From Flavobacteriales bacterium (GTDB lineage Bacteria > Bacteroidota > Bacteroidia > Flavobacteriales_F > PHOS-HE28), in contig JAHDVX010000004.1 of NCBI GenBank assembly GCA_023382455.1, positions 1-64,000 on the forward strand: a stretch of 64,000 nt of DNA. The letters are read 5' to 3'. The translations under genes were made by a program, and so were the position numbers. The notes below the pieces were generated by a model that was not told the DNA's origin, did no database searches, and saw only the letters and a program-made list of their open reading frames with translations. Positions 8,440 through 17,500 of the stretch are shown piece after piece; the stretch's first letter is position 1; the number at the start of each line of letters is the position of its first letter.

Positions 8440-9891
8440 TCACAGCTTCCCCAGCACCTCCTGCAGGTACTTCCAGAACTTTTGCACCGAAGGGATGTTC
8501 GCCCGTTCGTCCGGGGAGTGTGCGCCGCGGATGGTGGGGCCGAAGCTGATCATCTCCATGCCGGGGTAGTTGCGGCCGATGATGCCGCATTCCAGGCCGG
8601 CGTGGCAGGCCAGCACGTGGGGCTGCTCCTTGAAGATCTCCTGGTACACGGCGGTCATCAGCTGCACGATCTTCGAGTCGGGGCGCGGGGTCCAGCCGGG
8701 ATAGCCGCCGGCGAATTTCACTTCGGCGCCGATCAGCTCGAAGGCCGCACGGAGGGTATCCGCCTCATCCATTTTTTCACTTTCCACCGAGCTGCGGGTG
8801 AGGCACATCACGGTAAAGCTGCCGCCGCCAAGCTGCACGCGGGCCACGTTGTTGCTGGTCTGCACCAGGTCCTTCACGTCGGGGCTCATGCGGAAGATGC
8901 CGTTGGGCGCGGCCTGCACGGCGCGGAGGAATCCGCGTTGGTCCGCTGCCGCCATCACCTTGGCCGGTGCATCCGCCGGGGCGGCCTCGATCTTCATTTC
9001 CGGGTCGGTGGTGCTGTATTCGGCAAGGATGGCGTCGCGCAGGGCATTGAAGTTCTTGGTGAACGCTTCGGCCTTGTCGGCAGGTACGGCCACCGCGGCA
9101 TTGCTCTCGCGCGGGATGGCATTGCGCAGGCCGCCACCGTCGATGCTGCCCACGCGGATGCCGTGCGGCTCGGCGGCCAGCAGCAGGCGGTTCATGAGCT
9201 TGTTGGCGTTGCCGCGCCCCAGATGGATCTCCGTGCCGGAGTGGCCGCCGTTCAGGCCTTTCACGCTGATGCGGAAGCCTTTTGCGCCGGCCGGTGCGGC
9301 TTCCTCGGTGTAGCGCCCCGTCGCCGTGACGTCCAGGCCGCCCGCGCAGCCGATGGTGAGCTCGGTGTCCTCCTCGGTGTCCAGGTTCAGCAGGATGGGA
9401 CCGGAGAGCAGGCCGCCCTTCAGCTCGAAGGCGCCGGTCATGCCGGTCTCCTCATCGATGGTGAAGAGCGCCTCGATGGGCGGGTGCGCGATGTCCTTCG
9501 CGGCCAGGATGGTCATGATCGTGGCCACGCCCAGGCCGTTGTCGGCGCCCAGGGTGGTGCCCTCGGCCTTCACCCAATCGCCGTCCACCTTCATGCGGAT
9601 GCCGTCGGTGTCGAAGTTGAAATCGGTGCCGGCGTTCTTCTGGTGCACCATGTCCAAGTGGCTTTGCAGCACCACGGCAGGGTTCTTCTCCTTGCCCTTG
9701 CTGCCCGGCTTCTTGATGATCACGTTGCCGGCATGGTCAACCTGCGTGGGCAGCCCGAGACTTTCGCCAAAAGCCTTGATGAAGGCGGTGACGCGCTCCT
9801 CCTTCTTGCTGGCGCGGGGAATGGCGTTCAGGTCGGCGAAATGGTTCCAGATGGCCTTGGGCTCCAGGGCGCGGACGGCTTTGTTCGTCAT
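8440..9891 (-). CDS. pepD: aminoacyl-histidine dipeptidase (cytosol nonspecific dipeptidase)
   Basis: Cytosolic M20-family metallo-dipeptidase that hydrolyses Xaa-His and other unblocked dipeptides. At 483 aa it is the normal PepD length. Visible signatures are an N-terminal IWNHFADLNAIPRASKKEE, the metal histidine in QSHLDMVHQK, GADNGLGVA with a metal aspartate, the general-base glutamate pair in FTIDEETGMTGA, and the metal aspartate in NLDTEED. The C-terminal CHAGLECG contains the last metal histidine. Bases 8543-8576, coding for NYPGMEMIS, are duplicated downstream of hicBA. A CTTTG-containing -7-like element lies ~27 bp before the start. Confidence 0.95.
   Translation of the reverse strand: MTNKAVRALEPKAIWNHFADLNAIPRASKKEERVTAFIKAFGESLGLPTQVDHAGNVIIKKPGSKGKEKNPAVVLQSHLDMVHQKNAGTDFNFDTDGIRMKVDGDWVKAEGTTLGADNGLGVATIMTILAAKDIAHPPIEALFTIDEETGMTGAFELKGGLLSGPILLNLDTEEDTELTIGCAGGLDVTATGRYTEEAAPAGAKGFRISVKGLNGGHSGTEIHLGRGNANKLMNRLLLAAEPHGIRVGSIDGGGLRNAIPRESNAAVAVPADKAEAFTKNFNALRDAILAEYSTTDPEMKIEAAPADAPAKVMAAADQRGFLRAVQAAPNGIFRMSPDVKDLVQTSNNVARVQLGGGSFTVMCLTRSSVESEKMDEADTLRAAFELIGAEVKFAGGYPGWTPRPDSKIVQLMTAVYQEIFKEQPHVLACHAGLECGIIGRNYPGMEMISFGPTIRGAHSPDERANIPSVQKFWKYLQEVLGKL
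8543..8576 (-). repeat. 34-bp direct repeat, copy inside pepD
   Basis: Identical in 34 of 34 bases to 7858-7891, 685 bp away and in the same orientation. The two copies bracket the hicBA module. Confidence 0.9.
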
Positions 9892-9955
9892 GGCAGGCGT
9901 TGTTTTCTCGTTCGGACCGCAAAGGTCGGGCGCAGGAAAAGAACGGACCGGCTGC

Positions 9956-12013
9956 CTAACGATCCACTTTCACCATCCGCACCAGGAAGCGCTGTCCATC
10001 CATGCACAGCAGTTCCACCACCCACAGGCCCGGCGCCCAATCATCTACCTTGATCACGTTGGGTGCGGCCCATCGCACGGTGTGCTGCCTGCCGCCCACG
10101 TCCCAGGCACGTGCGGACCGGATGGACGGAAGCCCCGCCACGTACACGCGGTCCGTGGCGGGTATGGGATAGAGGGCCGGGCGTGCCGCTGCTGGGCCTG
10201 CGATGCCCACGCCCAGCACCACCAGTACGGTATCGGTGCTCCACACACAACCGTTGGGCCCGGTGTATATGGCGTGGTAGGTGCCCGTGATCTGGGGAAC
10301 ATGCCAAGAAGTATCCGCGTCCGCGAGAATTCCGCCATTGAAGAACCATTGCCAAGCGCTTCCTCCGGGCACCCGCAGCGTGTCATCCAAGTATTGCAGC
10401 AGCAAGCCGGGGTCGGCGGCGCTGTCCACGGAGGAAGTTTCCGTGACGACCTGCCCGAGCGCATCCGTGACCGTGACCGCAAGATCTCCGATGCACTGGC
10501 CGGAGCGCACGGTTTCGCTGCCGCCATCGGGCCACGCGATCTGGAACGGACCGCTTCCATTCGTGAAGACGGTGCGTGTGCCGTTGCATAGCCCCGGGCA
10601 GGCCGACGTGGCATGCACGTTTACGGCGAAGGTGGTGTCGGCGCCCATCACCAGCATGCCGTCGCCGTTCTGCACATCGCTGATGGTGGAGCTTCCGTAA
10701 GTGATCGCACCCCAGAAATAGCCACCGAAGGCCAGGCGGTGCGGTGGCGTTGGCTGGCGGTGGATGCACAGCGGAATGTCGCGCTGGTATCCACTGGGCC
10801 TGCTCATCCACACGGGGCTGCCGTCGGCGCGCAGCTTCAAGATCAAGGCATCCTCATCCCCCAGGGCGGTAATGGGTTGCCCCAGCAGGTTGATGGACTG
10901 CTCGAATTGGATGGCCGCATAGGCATTGCCCATGCCGTCCGCCACCACGCCCCATGCCAGGTCACGTTCGGCCGAACCGGCGCTGTGGCCCCACCGGTAG
11001 TTTCCTTGCAGGTCCAGCCCCAGCAGCAGGATGTCATCATCGCTGCCCACCGAGGCCAGCGTATCGTCGGGCAGGTACAGGCTGCCCCGGAGGCTGCCGG
11101 CAACGAAGAGGTTGCCTAAGCTGTCGGCCGCGATGCCGGTGCCTTCCACCGTGGCCATGCCGCCGTAGCTACGGGCCCATTGGCCGTTGCCTTGCAGGTC
11201 GCAAGCCATGACGAAGAGGCTGCCGCTGTTGGGCGTGTGGGTGAGCGGTAGTCCGTCGTAGCTGGCCTCGGTAAACTCCGCCTTGCCGGTGACGAACAAG
11301 CGATCACCCTGAATGCTGACGGCGCGAGCGATCTTATCGCCGTTGCTGCTCGAACCCGTGGAGATCCGGGCCCACAGGACGGTACCGGTACTGTCATAGC
11401 GCGCCATGAACACCTGCCAGGCGTTGCCGGGATTGGGCATTTCCAGATCGCCGGCCCGCACTGGGTTGCCGCCGGCCTTGCCCACCAGGAACACGTCGCC
11501 GCTATCGGACAGGGCCAGGCCCCTCGCAATGTTGGTGGAGTTGTTGCCGCCCGCCCGGCGCGCCCACAGGCAGGTACCGGCCGTGTCATACCGCGCCAGG
11601 AAAATGGTGGTGCTGCTGCTGTAGCTGGCCAACGTTATTTCATTGCTAAAGGTGGCCGTACCGCGGTAGCTGCCGGCCACGTAGATCCGGTCTTCGTGGT
11701 CGATGGCGATGGCGTAAATGCGCGCGTCGAAGGTGGGCACCGTGATGGTCCGCAACCACAGGCAATCGCCATTGGGGCTGTACTTGGCCAGCACGCCGCC
11801 GGTGGTTGCGCCCATGACCACCGGCCCGCACGCGAACAGCACATTGCTGCCGCGTGCCGTGCCACCGTAGTACACGTTGCCCTGGCTGTCCATGCCGATG
11901 GCGTAACAATAGTCTTCGTTGGAGGTGCCGCCGCCGCTCACCGCCCAGTTCCATTGTTGGGCCTGCATCAGGCAGGGCAAGGCAGCGAGGCAGAGCGAGA
12001 GCAAAGTCTTCAT
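9956..12013 (-). CDS. secreted SBBP-repeat beta-propeller protein with type A T9SS sorting domain
   Basis: Secreted protein of 685 aa. The start at 12013 gives the signal peptide MKTLLSLCLAALPCLMQAQ. The body consists of SBBP-type beta-propeller units of ~50-60 residues, recognisable by phrases such as AIGMDSQGNVYYGGTARGS, AIDHEDRIYVAGSYRGTA, ALSDSGDVFLVGKAGG, IAADSLGNLFVAGSL and VVADGMGNAYAAIQFE. These are followed by a short Ig-like segment and a C-terminal type A sorting domain (LYPIPATDRVYVAGLP .. APGLWVVELLCMDGQ). No catalytic residues are evident. Upstream, CATCTTTG (7 of 8 to TAnnTTTG) occurs just before the ATG. It is monocistronic. Confidence 0.85.
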   Translation of the reverse strand: MKTLLSLCLAALPCLMQAQQWNWAVSGGGTSNEDYCYAIGMDSQGNVYYGGTARGSNVLFACGPVVMGATTGGVLAKYSPNGDCLWLRTITVPTFDARIYAIAIDHEDRIYVAGSYRGTATFSNEITLASYSSSTTIFLARYDTAGTCLWARRAGGNNSTNIARGLALSDSGDVFLVGKAGGNPVRAGDLEMPNPGNAWQVFMARYDSTGTVLWARISTGSSSNGDKIARAVSIQGDRLFVTGKAEFTEASYDGLPLTHTPNSGSLFVMACDLQGNGQWARSYGGMATVEGTGIAADSLGNLFVAGSLRGSLYLPDDTLASVGSDDDILLLGLDLQGNYRWGHSAGSAERDLAWGVVADGMGNAYAAIQFEQSINLLGQPITALGDEDALILKLRADGSPVWMSRPSGYQRDIPLCIHRQPTPPHRLAFGGYFWGAITYGSSTISDVQNGDGMLVMGADTTFAVNVHATSACPGLCNGTRTVFTNGSGPFQIAWPDGGSETVRSGQCIGDLAVTVTDALGQVVTETSSVDSAADPGLLLQYLDDTLRVPGGSAWQWFFNGGILADADTSWHVPQITGTYHAIYTGPNGCVWSTDTVLVVLGVGIAGPAAARPALYPIPATDRVYVAGLPSIRSARAWDVGGRQHTVRWAAPNVIKVDDWAPGLWVVELLCMDGQRFLVRMVKVDR

Positions 12014-12098
12014 ACGGCCAAAGATGGGCCATGGGAACGGGTTTCCGCAGATCCTCCGGCCTCGGGCCCTGCGCCTGGGAGCCACATGGTTCCCTGCT

Positions 12099-12491
12099 TC
12101 AACCCTCCGAAAGCCGGTCCTTCACGTACTCCACCTGCGTTTTGCCGTGGGCCTTGGGCCGGCCGTGCTCGTCCATGCTCACCATCACGATGCGGTCGAT
12201 GGTGATGATGGTCTGGCGCGTCATCTTGTTGCGCACCTCGCTCCGGAGCGTCAGGGAGGTATTGCCGAACTTCACCGCCTCAATGCCGATCTCGATGATG
12301 TCGCCCTGTTTGGCGGAGCTCACGAAGTCGATCTCGCTGATCAGCTTGGTCACCGTGCGCGGGTTCTCCAGTTGGATGATGGCGTAGAGCGCGGCCTCCT
12401 CATCGATCCATTCCAGCAGCCGCCCGCCGAAGAGGGTGCCATTGGCGTTCAGGTCCTCGGGCTTGATCCATTTGCGGGTGTGGAAACGCAT
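12099..12491 (-). CDS. acyl-CoA thioesterase, hotdog fold (YciA/BACH-like)
   Basis: Cytosolic thioesterase that hydrolyses acyl-CoA to the free acid and CoA. The start at 12491 gives 130 aa: MRFHTRKWIKPEDLNANGTL, then FGGRLLEWIDEEAALYA, the hotdog helix with the acidic catalytic residue. Next come TKLISEIDFVSSAKQGDIIEI and a basic tail with TIDRIVMVSMDEHGRPKAHGK. Length and motifs fit the single-hotdog YciA-type family. It is preceded by a perfect TACCTTTG at 12527-12534. The frame extends upstream beyond 12491, but that part has no family similarity. Confidence 0.9.
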   Translation of the reverse strand: MRFHTRKWIKPEDLNANGTLFGGRLLEWIDEEAALYAIIQLENPRTVTKLISEIDFVSSAKQGDIIEIGIEAVKFGNTSLTLRSEVRNKMTRQTIITIDRIVMVSMDEHGRPKAHGKTQVEYVKDRLSEG

Positions 12492-12526
12492 GCCGGTCGC
12501 GGGTTTGGGGCCTTGTCGGCCGGGCG

Positions 12527-12534
12527 CAAAGGTA
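12527..12534 (-). promoter_or_regulatory. -7 box of the thioesterase gene
   Basis: TACCTTTG on the minus strand, a perfect match to TAnnTTTG, 35 bp upstream of the ATG at 12491. Confidence 0.5.
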
Positions 12535-12585
12535 GTCCTGGGCCCGCGCCCCGGCCTTCCACGGCCATGCCCGAAAGCACGCCCT

Positions 12586-12918
12586 TCAGCCTCGGGAAGC
12601 GCTAAAGCGCTCCTTGCCGGTGAGCAGGTGCCACCACAGAATGAAATCGCTGGCGAGGCTGTAGCCCGGGTACTGGAAGGTGGCCGGCTTGTTGCGCTCG
12701 AAGAAGAAATGGCCGATCCAGGCAAAGCCGTAACCGGCCACGGGCACCAGCACCAGCCACCACGGGTTGCGCGTCAGCAGCGCGGCCACCACCCACACGC
12801 CGATCAGGCTGGTGCCGATGAAATGCAGCCAGCGGCACGTGGTGTTTTGATGCTCACTGAGGTAGAAGGGATAGAACTCCTTCAGGGAGGTGTAGCGGCC
12901 GCTGTCCGTATTGCCCAT
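12586..12918 (-). CDS. Mpo1-like (DUF962) membrane protein
   Basis: Small membrane protein of 110 aa in the DUF962/Mpo1 family; yeast Mpo1 is an iron-dependent 2-hydroxy fatty acid dioxygenase. Visible features are FYPFYLSEHQNTTCRWLHFIGTS, with two histidines that match the family's metal site, two hydrophobic segments (LIGVWVVAALLT and WWLVLVPVAGYGFAW), the conserved IGHFFFERNKPATF, and a late LASDFILWWHLLTGK. It is divergent from the truncated nucleotidyltransferase at 12991. The substrate in this organism is inferred from the family only. Confidence 0.85.
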   Translation of the reverse strand: MGNTDSGRYTSLKEFYPFYLSEHQNTTCRWLHFIGTSLIGVWVVAALLTRNPWWLVLVPVAGYGFAWIGHFFFERNKPATFQYPGYSLASDFILWWHLLTGKERFSASRG

Positions 12919-12990
12919 TGCCGGGTGAATATAGCGGCATCATCCGCCGTGGCCGAAATTCGCGCCCGGCCCTTCCCATGGGCCGGTACA

Positions 12991-13140
12991 ATGGCATCCT
13001 CATCCGCGGTCACCCTCATCGCCTTGGCCGCCGGGCGCAGCACGCGCTTCGGCAGGCCCAAGCAGTTGGAGCCGGTAATGCCGGATGGCCGTACCATCCT
13101 CGACCTCACCGTGGCCGACGCGGCCGAGGCAGGTTGCAGC
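12991..13140 (+). pseudogene. nucleotidyltransferase N-terminus, truncated
   Basis: First ~48 codons of a sugar-nucleotide or MobA-like nucleotidyltransferase: TLIALAAGRSTRFGRPKQLE carries the signature GxGxR/K loop, followed by PDGRTILDLTVADAAEAG. Family members are normally ~300 aa. Here homology stops at about 13134, where an oppositely oriented oxidoreductase head begins. The frame runs on into antisense sequence without further similarity. It is a broken gene or an assembly junction. Confidence 0.75.
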
Positions 13141-13462
13141 TCCGCTCCTTGTAGTCGTCGTTCCCCTTGGTGTACTCCACGGCGGGCTTGCGCTTGGCCT
13201 TGGCCAGCACCTCGCGGGCCATGGCCATCATGCCGGCGTCGGGGTCGTGCAGGGCGACGATCTCCACGTCGTCGCGCAGGGCCAGCTCGGCCAGGTGCAC
13301 CTGCCCGCGCAGCCCCACGCCGATGAAGCCTAAGCGCACCTTGGCATCGCCGGGCATCCAGAAACCTTTCACGGTGCGGGGCAGCAGGCCGAGGCCCAGG
13401 ATGGCGAGGGTGGTGTTGCGGATGAAATCGCGGCGTTCCGTGATCGGTTGATTGGGTGGCGT
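13141..13462 (-). pseudogene. Gfo/Idh/MocA oxidoreductase N-terminus, truncated
   Basis: Head of a secreted Gfo/Idh/MocA-family NAD-dependent oxidoreductase (GH109-like). The coding strand has a Tat-type signal, ITERRDFIRNTTLAILGLGL, then the Rossmann motif VRLGFIGVGLRGQVHLAEL, then IVALHDPDAG and YTKGNDDYKE, after which homology ends at about 13141-13150. Only ~107 of the usual ~450 residues remain. No ATG occurs in frame at the expected place: the codon before PPNQPITERR is ACG (13460-13462), suggesting a lost start codon. The GTG at 13372 would cut off the Tat signal. It faces the truncated nucleotidyltransferase. Confidence 0.75.
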
Positions 13463-13519
13463 GAAGATGGGAGATCCCCTGAAATCAACGCGGAGAAATG
13501 AGCACCGGGTCGCGAAGGG

Positions 13520-14536
13520 CTACGCTTCCGCCCCCGCCAACCGCACCTGCAGCATCAGCTCAAACGTGCGCCGCCCGCTGGTTTGGCGGTCCGTGTTGAA
13601 GAGTGAAAGGCCGTAGGCCATTCCCAGCGTGGCGCGGCCCCAGTCCAGCGCGGCATTCACCACCAGGGCATTTTGGAGCTGGTAGCCGATGCCGGCCTTG
13701 AAGCCCAACGGCGCAGGGCCGTGATCGGCGAGCACCGAATTGCTGAAGTGCTTGCCGGCGTAGAGGTTCAGACGGGCGGTGCGAAAGGGGCCCTGCAGTT
13801 GGCCGATCAGCTCGACGGCGAAGAGGCCGTTGGCCCAGATCTCGTGCGGCAATTCCGCGAGCGCGTGGGCGGTGAGGCGCATGGGGATCACCTCCGTCGG
13901 GGCTCCGCCTTCACCGGTCATCAAGCGCCCCAAGTGATCGGCGGCGATGCCGGCCACCAGGATGTTGCGCTCACGGCGGAAGCGGCTTTCGGCTTCGTTC
14001 TTCAGCGTGAAGGACAAGCCCGCGCGGGCTTCAAGCCAACTGCGGCGACCGGTGGCCCAGCTTTCACCGGAGGGCAGCTCGGGCCGGTAAGCGCCATCCT
14101 GGTACTGACTGCCCCAGGCGCCGCCCGCATCGCCGATGGTGCCATTGGCCCAGCGCAATTCCAGCCCGGCCGAGAGGAAGGAGCGCTCGCCGGCGCGCAG
14201 GTGGATGGCGGGCAGGAAGCCGATCGCGCTGCGGTTGCTACCGGTCTCCGCCTGCCGATCGCGCATGGCCACCAAGCCTGCGGCCAGCCAGGAATCCACT
14301 TGCTTGCGCGTATTGCGCAGGCACCATTCCGCCGCCACTTGTTCGCCGCGCCAGGCTCCCGGCATCTGCATCCATTGATCTTGGTGGATGAAGCTGATGC
14401 GCCCGCCGGGCCCGAAGCCGGTGCGCGAGGGATCCAGCAGCAGCGGTGCGCGTCCCGCGAAGAACAGGTCAGCGTCCTGCGCCTGCACCAGCGCGGCCAG
14501 CAGGGCCGCCATCATAAAGGTCACCGCGCGTTTCAT
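13520..14536 (-). CDS. PorP/SprF family outer-membrane protein
   Basis: Type IX secretion-associated outer-membrane beta-barrel of the PorP/SprF family, 338 aa. The start at 14536 gives the signal peptide MKRAVTFMMAALLAALVQAQ. Family features are an early segment with SRTGFGPGGRISFIHQDQWM, then SAIGFLPAIHLRAG, a run of amphipathic strands, and a C-terminal GIGYQLQNALVVNAALDWGRA. Its ATG overlaps the TGA of the upstream SBBP/type B protein by 4 bp (ATGA), so the two are translationally coupled. In Flavobacterium, SprF-like proteins work with a cognate type B CTD protein such as SprB. That pairing is the likely role here. Confidence 0.88.
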   Translation of the reverse strand: MKRAVTFMMAALLAALVQAQDADLFFAGRAPLLLDPSRTGFGPGGRISFIHQDQWMQMPGAWRGEQVAAEWCLRNTRKQVDSWLAAGLVAMRDRQAETGSNRSAIGFLPAIHLRAGERSFLSAGLELRWANGTIGDAGGAWGSQYQDGAYRPELPSGESWATGRRSWLEARAGLSFTLKNEAESRFRRERNILVAGIAADHLGRLMTGEGGAPTEVIPMRLTAHALAELPHEIWANGLFAVELIGQLQGPFRTARLNLYAGKHFSNSVLADHGPAPLGFKAGIGYQLQNALVVNAALDWGRATLGMAYGLSLFNTDRQTSGRRTFELMLQVRLAGAEA

Positions 14537-17500
14537 CGCCGCAGGGTGATGGAGCCCGCGCGCTCGATATGCTCGCCGGTGCTGCGTTCCACGGCCAAGG
14601 TGTAGAGGTACACGCCGGCGGGCACGGGCATGCCGTCGCGGGTGCCGTCCCAGCAGGCTTCCGGCGTGGTGCCGGTGAAGAGCCGCCCGCCCCAGCGGTC
14701 GTACACCGCCCATTGCGCGCTGGTGATGCAGCCGCCCATCAGGCAGAGTTCATCGTTCAGCCCGTCGCCGTTGGGGGAGAAGTGATCCGGCAGGAAAAAG
14801 GTTCCGCAGGTGTCGCTGATGATGATCGGTGGCGGCGGGACGGTCCAGGGCACCACCAGCACCGTATCGAAGGCCGAACAGCCGTAGGCCGACGTGGCGT
14901 GGACGATGTACAGAATGGTGTCCGAGGCGGTGCAAAGCGTGCTGTCCGCATTTGGTGTGCCCAACCCCGTGGACGGGCTCCATTGGAAGGTGGCCAAACT
15001 GTCCGGTGGGGTGAGCGTGCAGATGAGCCACACGCCGCTGCTATCGGCCCAGAACGTATCGGCGCCGATGCTGGCCGTGATGCTTCCGGTGCCTTCGATG
15101 GTAAAGGCCAATACTTGCTGACAGCCCGCGCTGTCCGTGGCCGTCACGCTGTAGTTGCCGGGCGGCAGGTCTTGCAGGAAGCCGGTGGTGTCGGGCCCGT
15201 TGCCGAAGTCGAAGGCCAGACTTGTAGCAATGCTGGAACTGAACACCTGCGCGCTGCCCGTGGGCTTGTCGCAGTAAGCGTAGGTGGTGGCCACGCTGTC
15301 CATCAGCGCCGGTGGCTGGGGCACGATCAGGCTATCGGTGCGGCTGCAGCCCAAGGTATCGGTGATGGTGACCACGTAGCCGCCCGCCGCAAGGCCGGTG
15401 GGGTGGGGGCCAGCCATGCCGGGCTGCGCCCATTGGATCCACAGGAAGGCGCTGTCCGAAAGCGCGGTGTCCGGATGTTGCAAGGCGATGCTGCCGTCCG
15501 CGCCACCGTGGCAGCTGGTGCCGGTGACCTGCCAGGTGGCCAGGGCGAAGGGCGGCAACAGCACCTGCAGGGTGTCGGTACGGCTGCAGCCCAGCAGGGT
15601 GTCGGTGAGCGTGGCCACATAGCTGCCCGCGGACAGGCCGGTGAGGATCGGGCCTTCGAAACCTGGTGTTTGCCAAGCCAGGGTGAGCGCGGTGGAGTCC
15701 GTGACGGAGGAATCGGGGAGGGCGAGGGCGATCATGCCCGGTTCGCCCGCGCATCCGATGGGCGTGACCTGCCAATCCACGTCGGGCGCGGGGAGCACCA
15801 CCACGGTGTCGGTCACCTCCACCGTGCAGGCCGGGCCGTTGGTGCCCGCAGCGGTGACTGTGAGGATACCGGGCGTCATCGGCGCGGTGAATTGCGCCAT
15901 CGGCCCTGTGGCCACCACGGAATCGCCCAGCAGCCATGCGAAGCTCTCCGCGCCGGTGCCGCTCACGCTGATCGGTGTACCGGTGCAGACCGTATCGCTC
16001 ACCGAGATCACCGGCACGGGCATGGGATGCACCACGATCTCCGCATGGCTGCAGTAGGTCACCTCGTCCGAGCCTTCGGCCCGCACGTACAGCGTGAAGG
16101 AATGGTCCGGGAACAGCACGACGGTATCGCCCTGGGTGAGTGCCAGATGGTTCACGCCGCAGGAATCGGCGTACCACACCCATTCGGAGTCGAAGCCCAG
16201 CGCGCCGCCGTATATCACGAACATGATGGAATCGCCGAGGCAGACGTGGTACACGGGTTCCGGCGGTGGAACGTTGCCCTCGGCGTCTCCATCGCCGCCA
16301 CCGGAGCAGTTGCTGATGCCGCCCACGGTGGAGATCCGCCGGTCCAGCCGCGTGGCGAAGCCGTCCCACGGCCCGCCGCCGTAGTATAGCTGGTGCGGGT
16401 TGCGCACGAATCCCCCGGTGGAGGAGGTGCGCCCGCCGATGTAGACTGCGGTGTGGCCCATCACCGTCATGGCCCGGGCCTCTTCCTGGCCCATCGCACC
16501 GATGTAGCGCGACCAGTCCAGCAAATTCCCGGGGCTGTTGAAGCGCATCAGGAAAGCATCCTTCGGGCCGGACAGTTGGCTGCCGGCGGAATCGGCTTGG
16601 ACTGCGATGCCGCTGCCGGAAGTGGTGGTGCCCGTGGCGTACAGGTCGCCTTGGTCGTCGATGAACACGGCCACGATGCCGTCCTGCCCGGTATCGCCCA
16701 CGAAGGTGCCCCAGTGCAGCGCGAAGCCGGTGTCCAACAGTGCCAGGAATCCGTCCCCGCCGCCGGCGTTCTGCTCTTGGTACGAGGAGCTGTCGGTGTG
16801 CAGCAACAGTGAAGTGGTGCTGCCGCAGATGGCCAGGGTGTCGCCGCGTCGCGTCATGTTGCTGGCCACCTCATCGCCCTCGCCGCCGAAGTAGCTGCCG
16901 TAGACCACGGCCAGGTTGGTGTCCACCTTCATCAGAAAGGCATCGCGGCCACCCTGGGGCAGGGGCGTGAAGGCAGCGGCCGTGGCGATGCCCGTGGTGC
17001 TTTGCGTGTTGCCCAACAGGGCCATGCCGCTGCTGTCGCCGTAGGCCACCTGCACCAATTCGTCATCGCCCTCGCCGCCAACGTAGGTGCCGGCATCCAC
17101 CAAGGCCGTGCCGCGGAAGCGCACCAGCAGGCCGTCTCCCCCACCGGACCACGGCTGCTGGGGCATCAGGCCACCGGAGAAGGCATTGGCATCGGAAGTG
17201 GAACCACAAACCACCAAACGTCCTGAACCATCCAACGCCGCCCCGGTGGCCGTTTCATCACCCGGCCCGCCGAAATAGGTGGACCCCGCCAGCGTGCCGT
17301 CCCAGTTGAAGTAGGCCACGAAGATGTCCTGTCCGCCGCCGATCGCGGGCTGCCACGAGAGGCTGTCCGTGGCGATGCTGTCCGCACTGGTGGTGTTGCC
17401 CACTACGTACACGCCGTCGTCGCCCACGGTCACCAATTGCACGGCCTCCTCCTCGCCCGGCCCGCCGAAGTAGGTACACCACATCATCGAGCCCTGCGGC

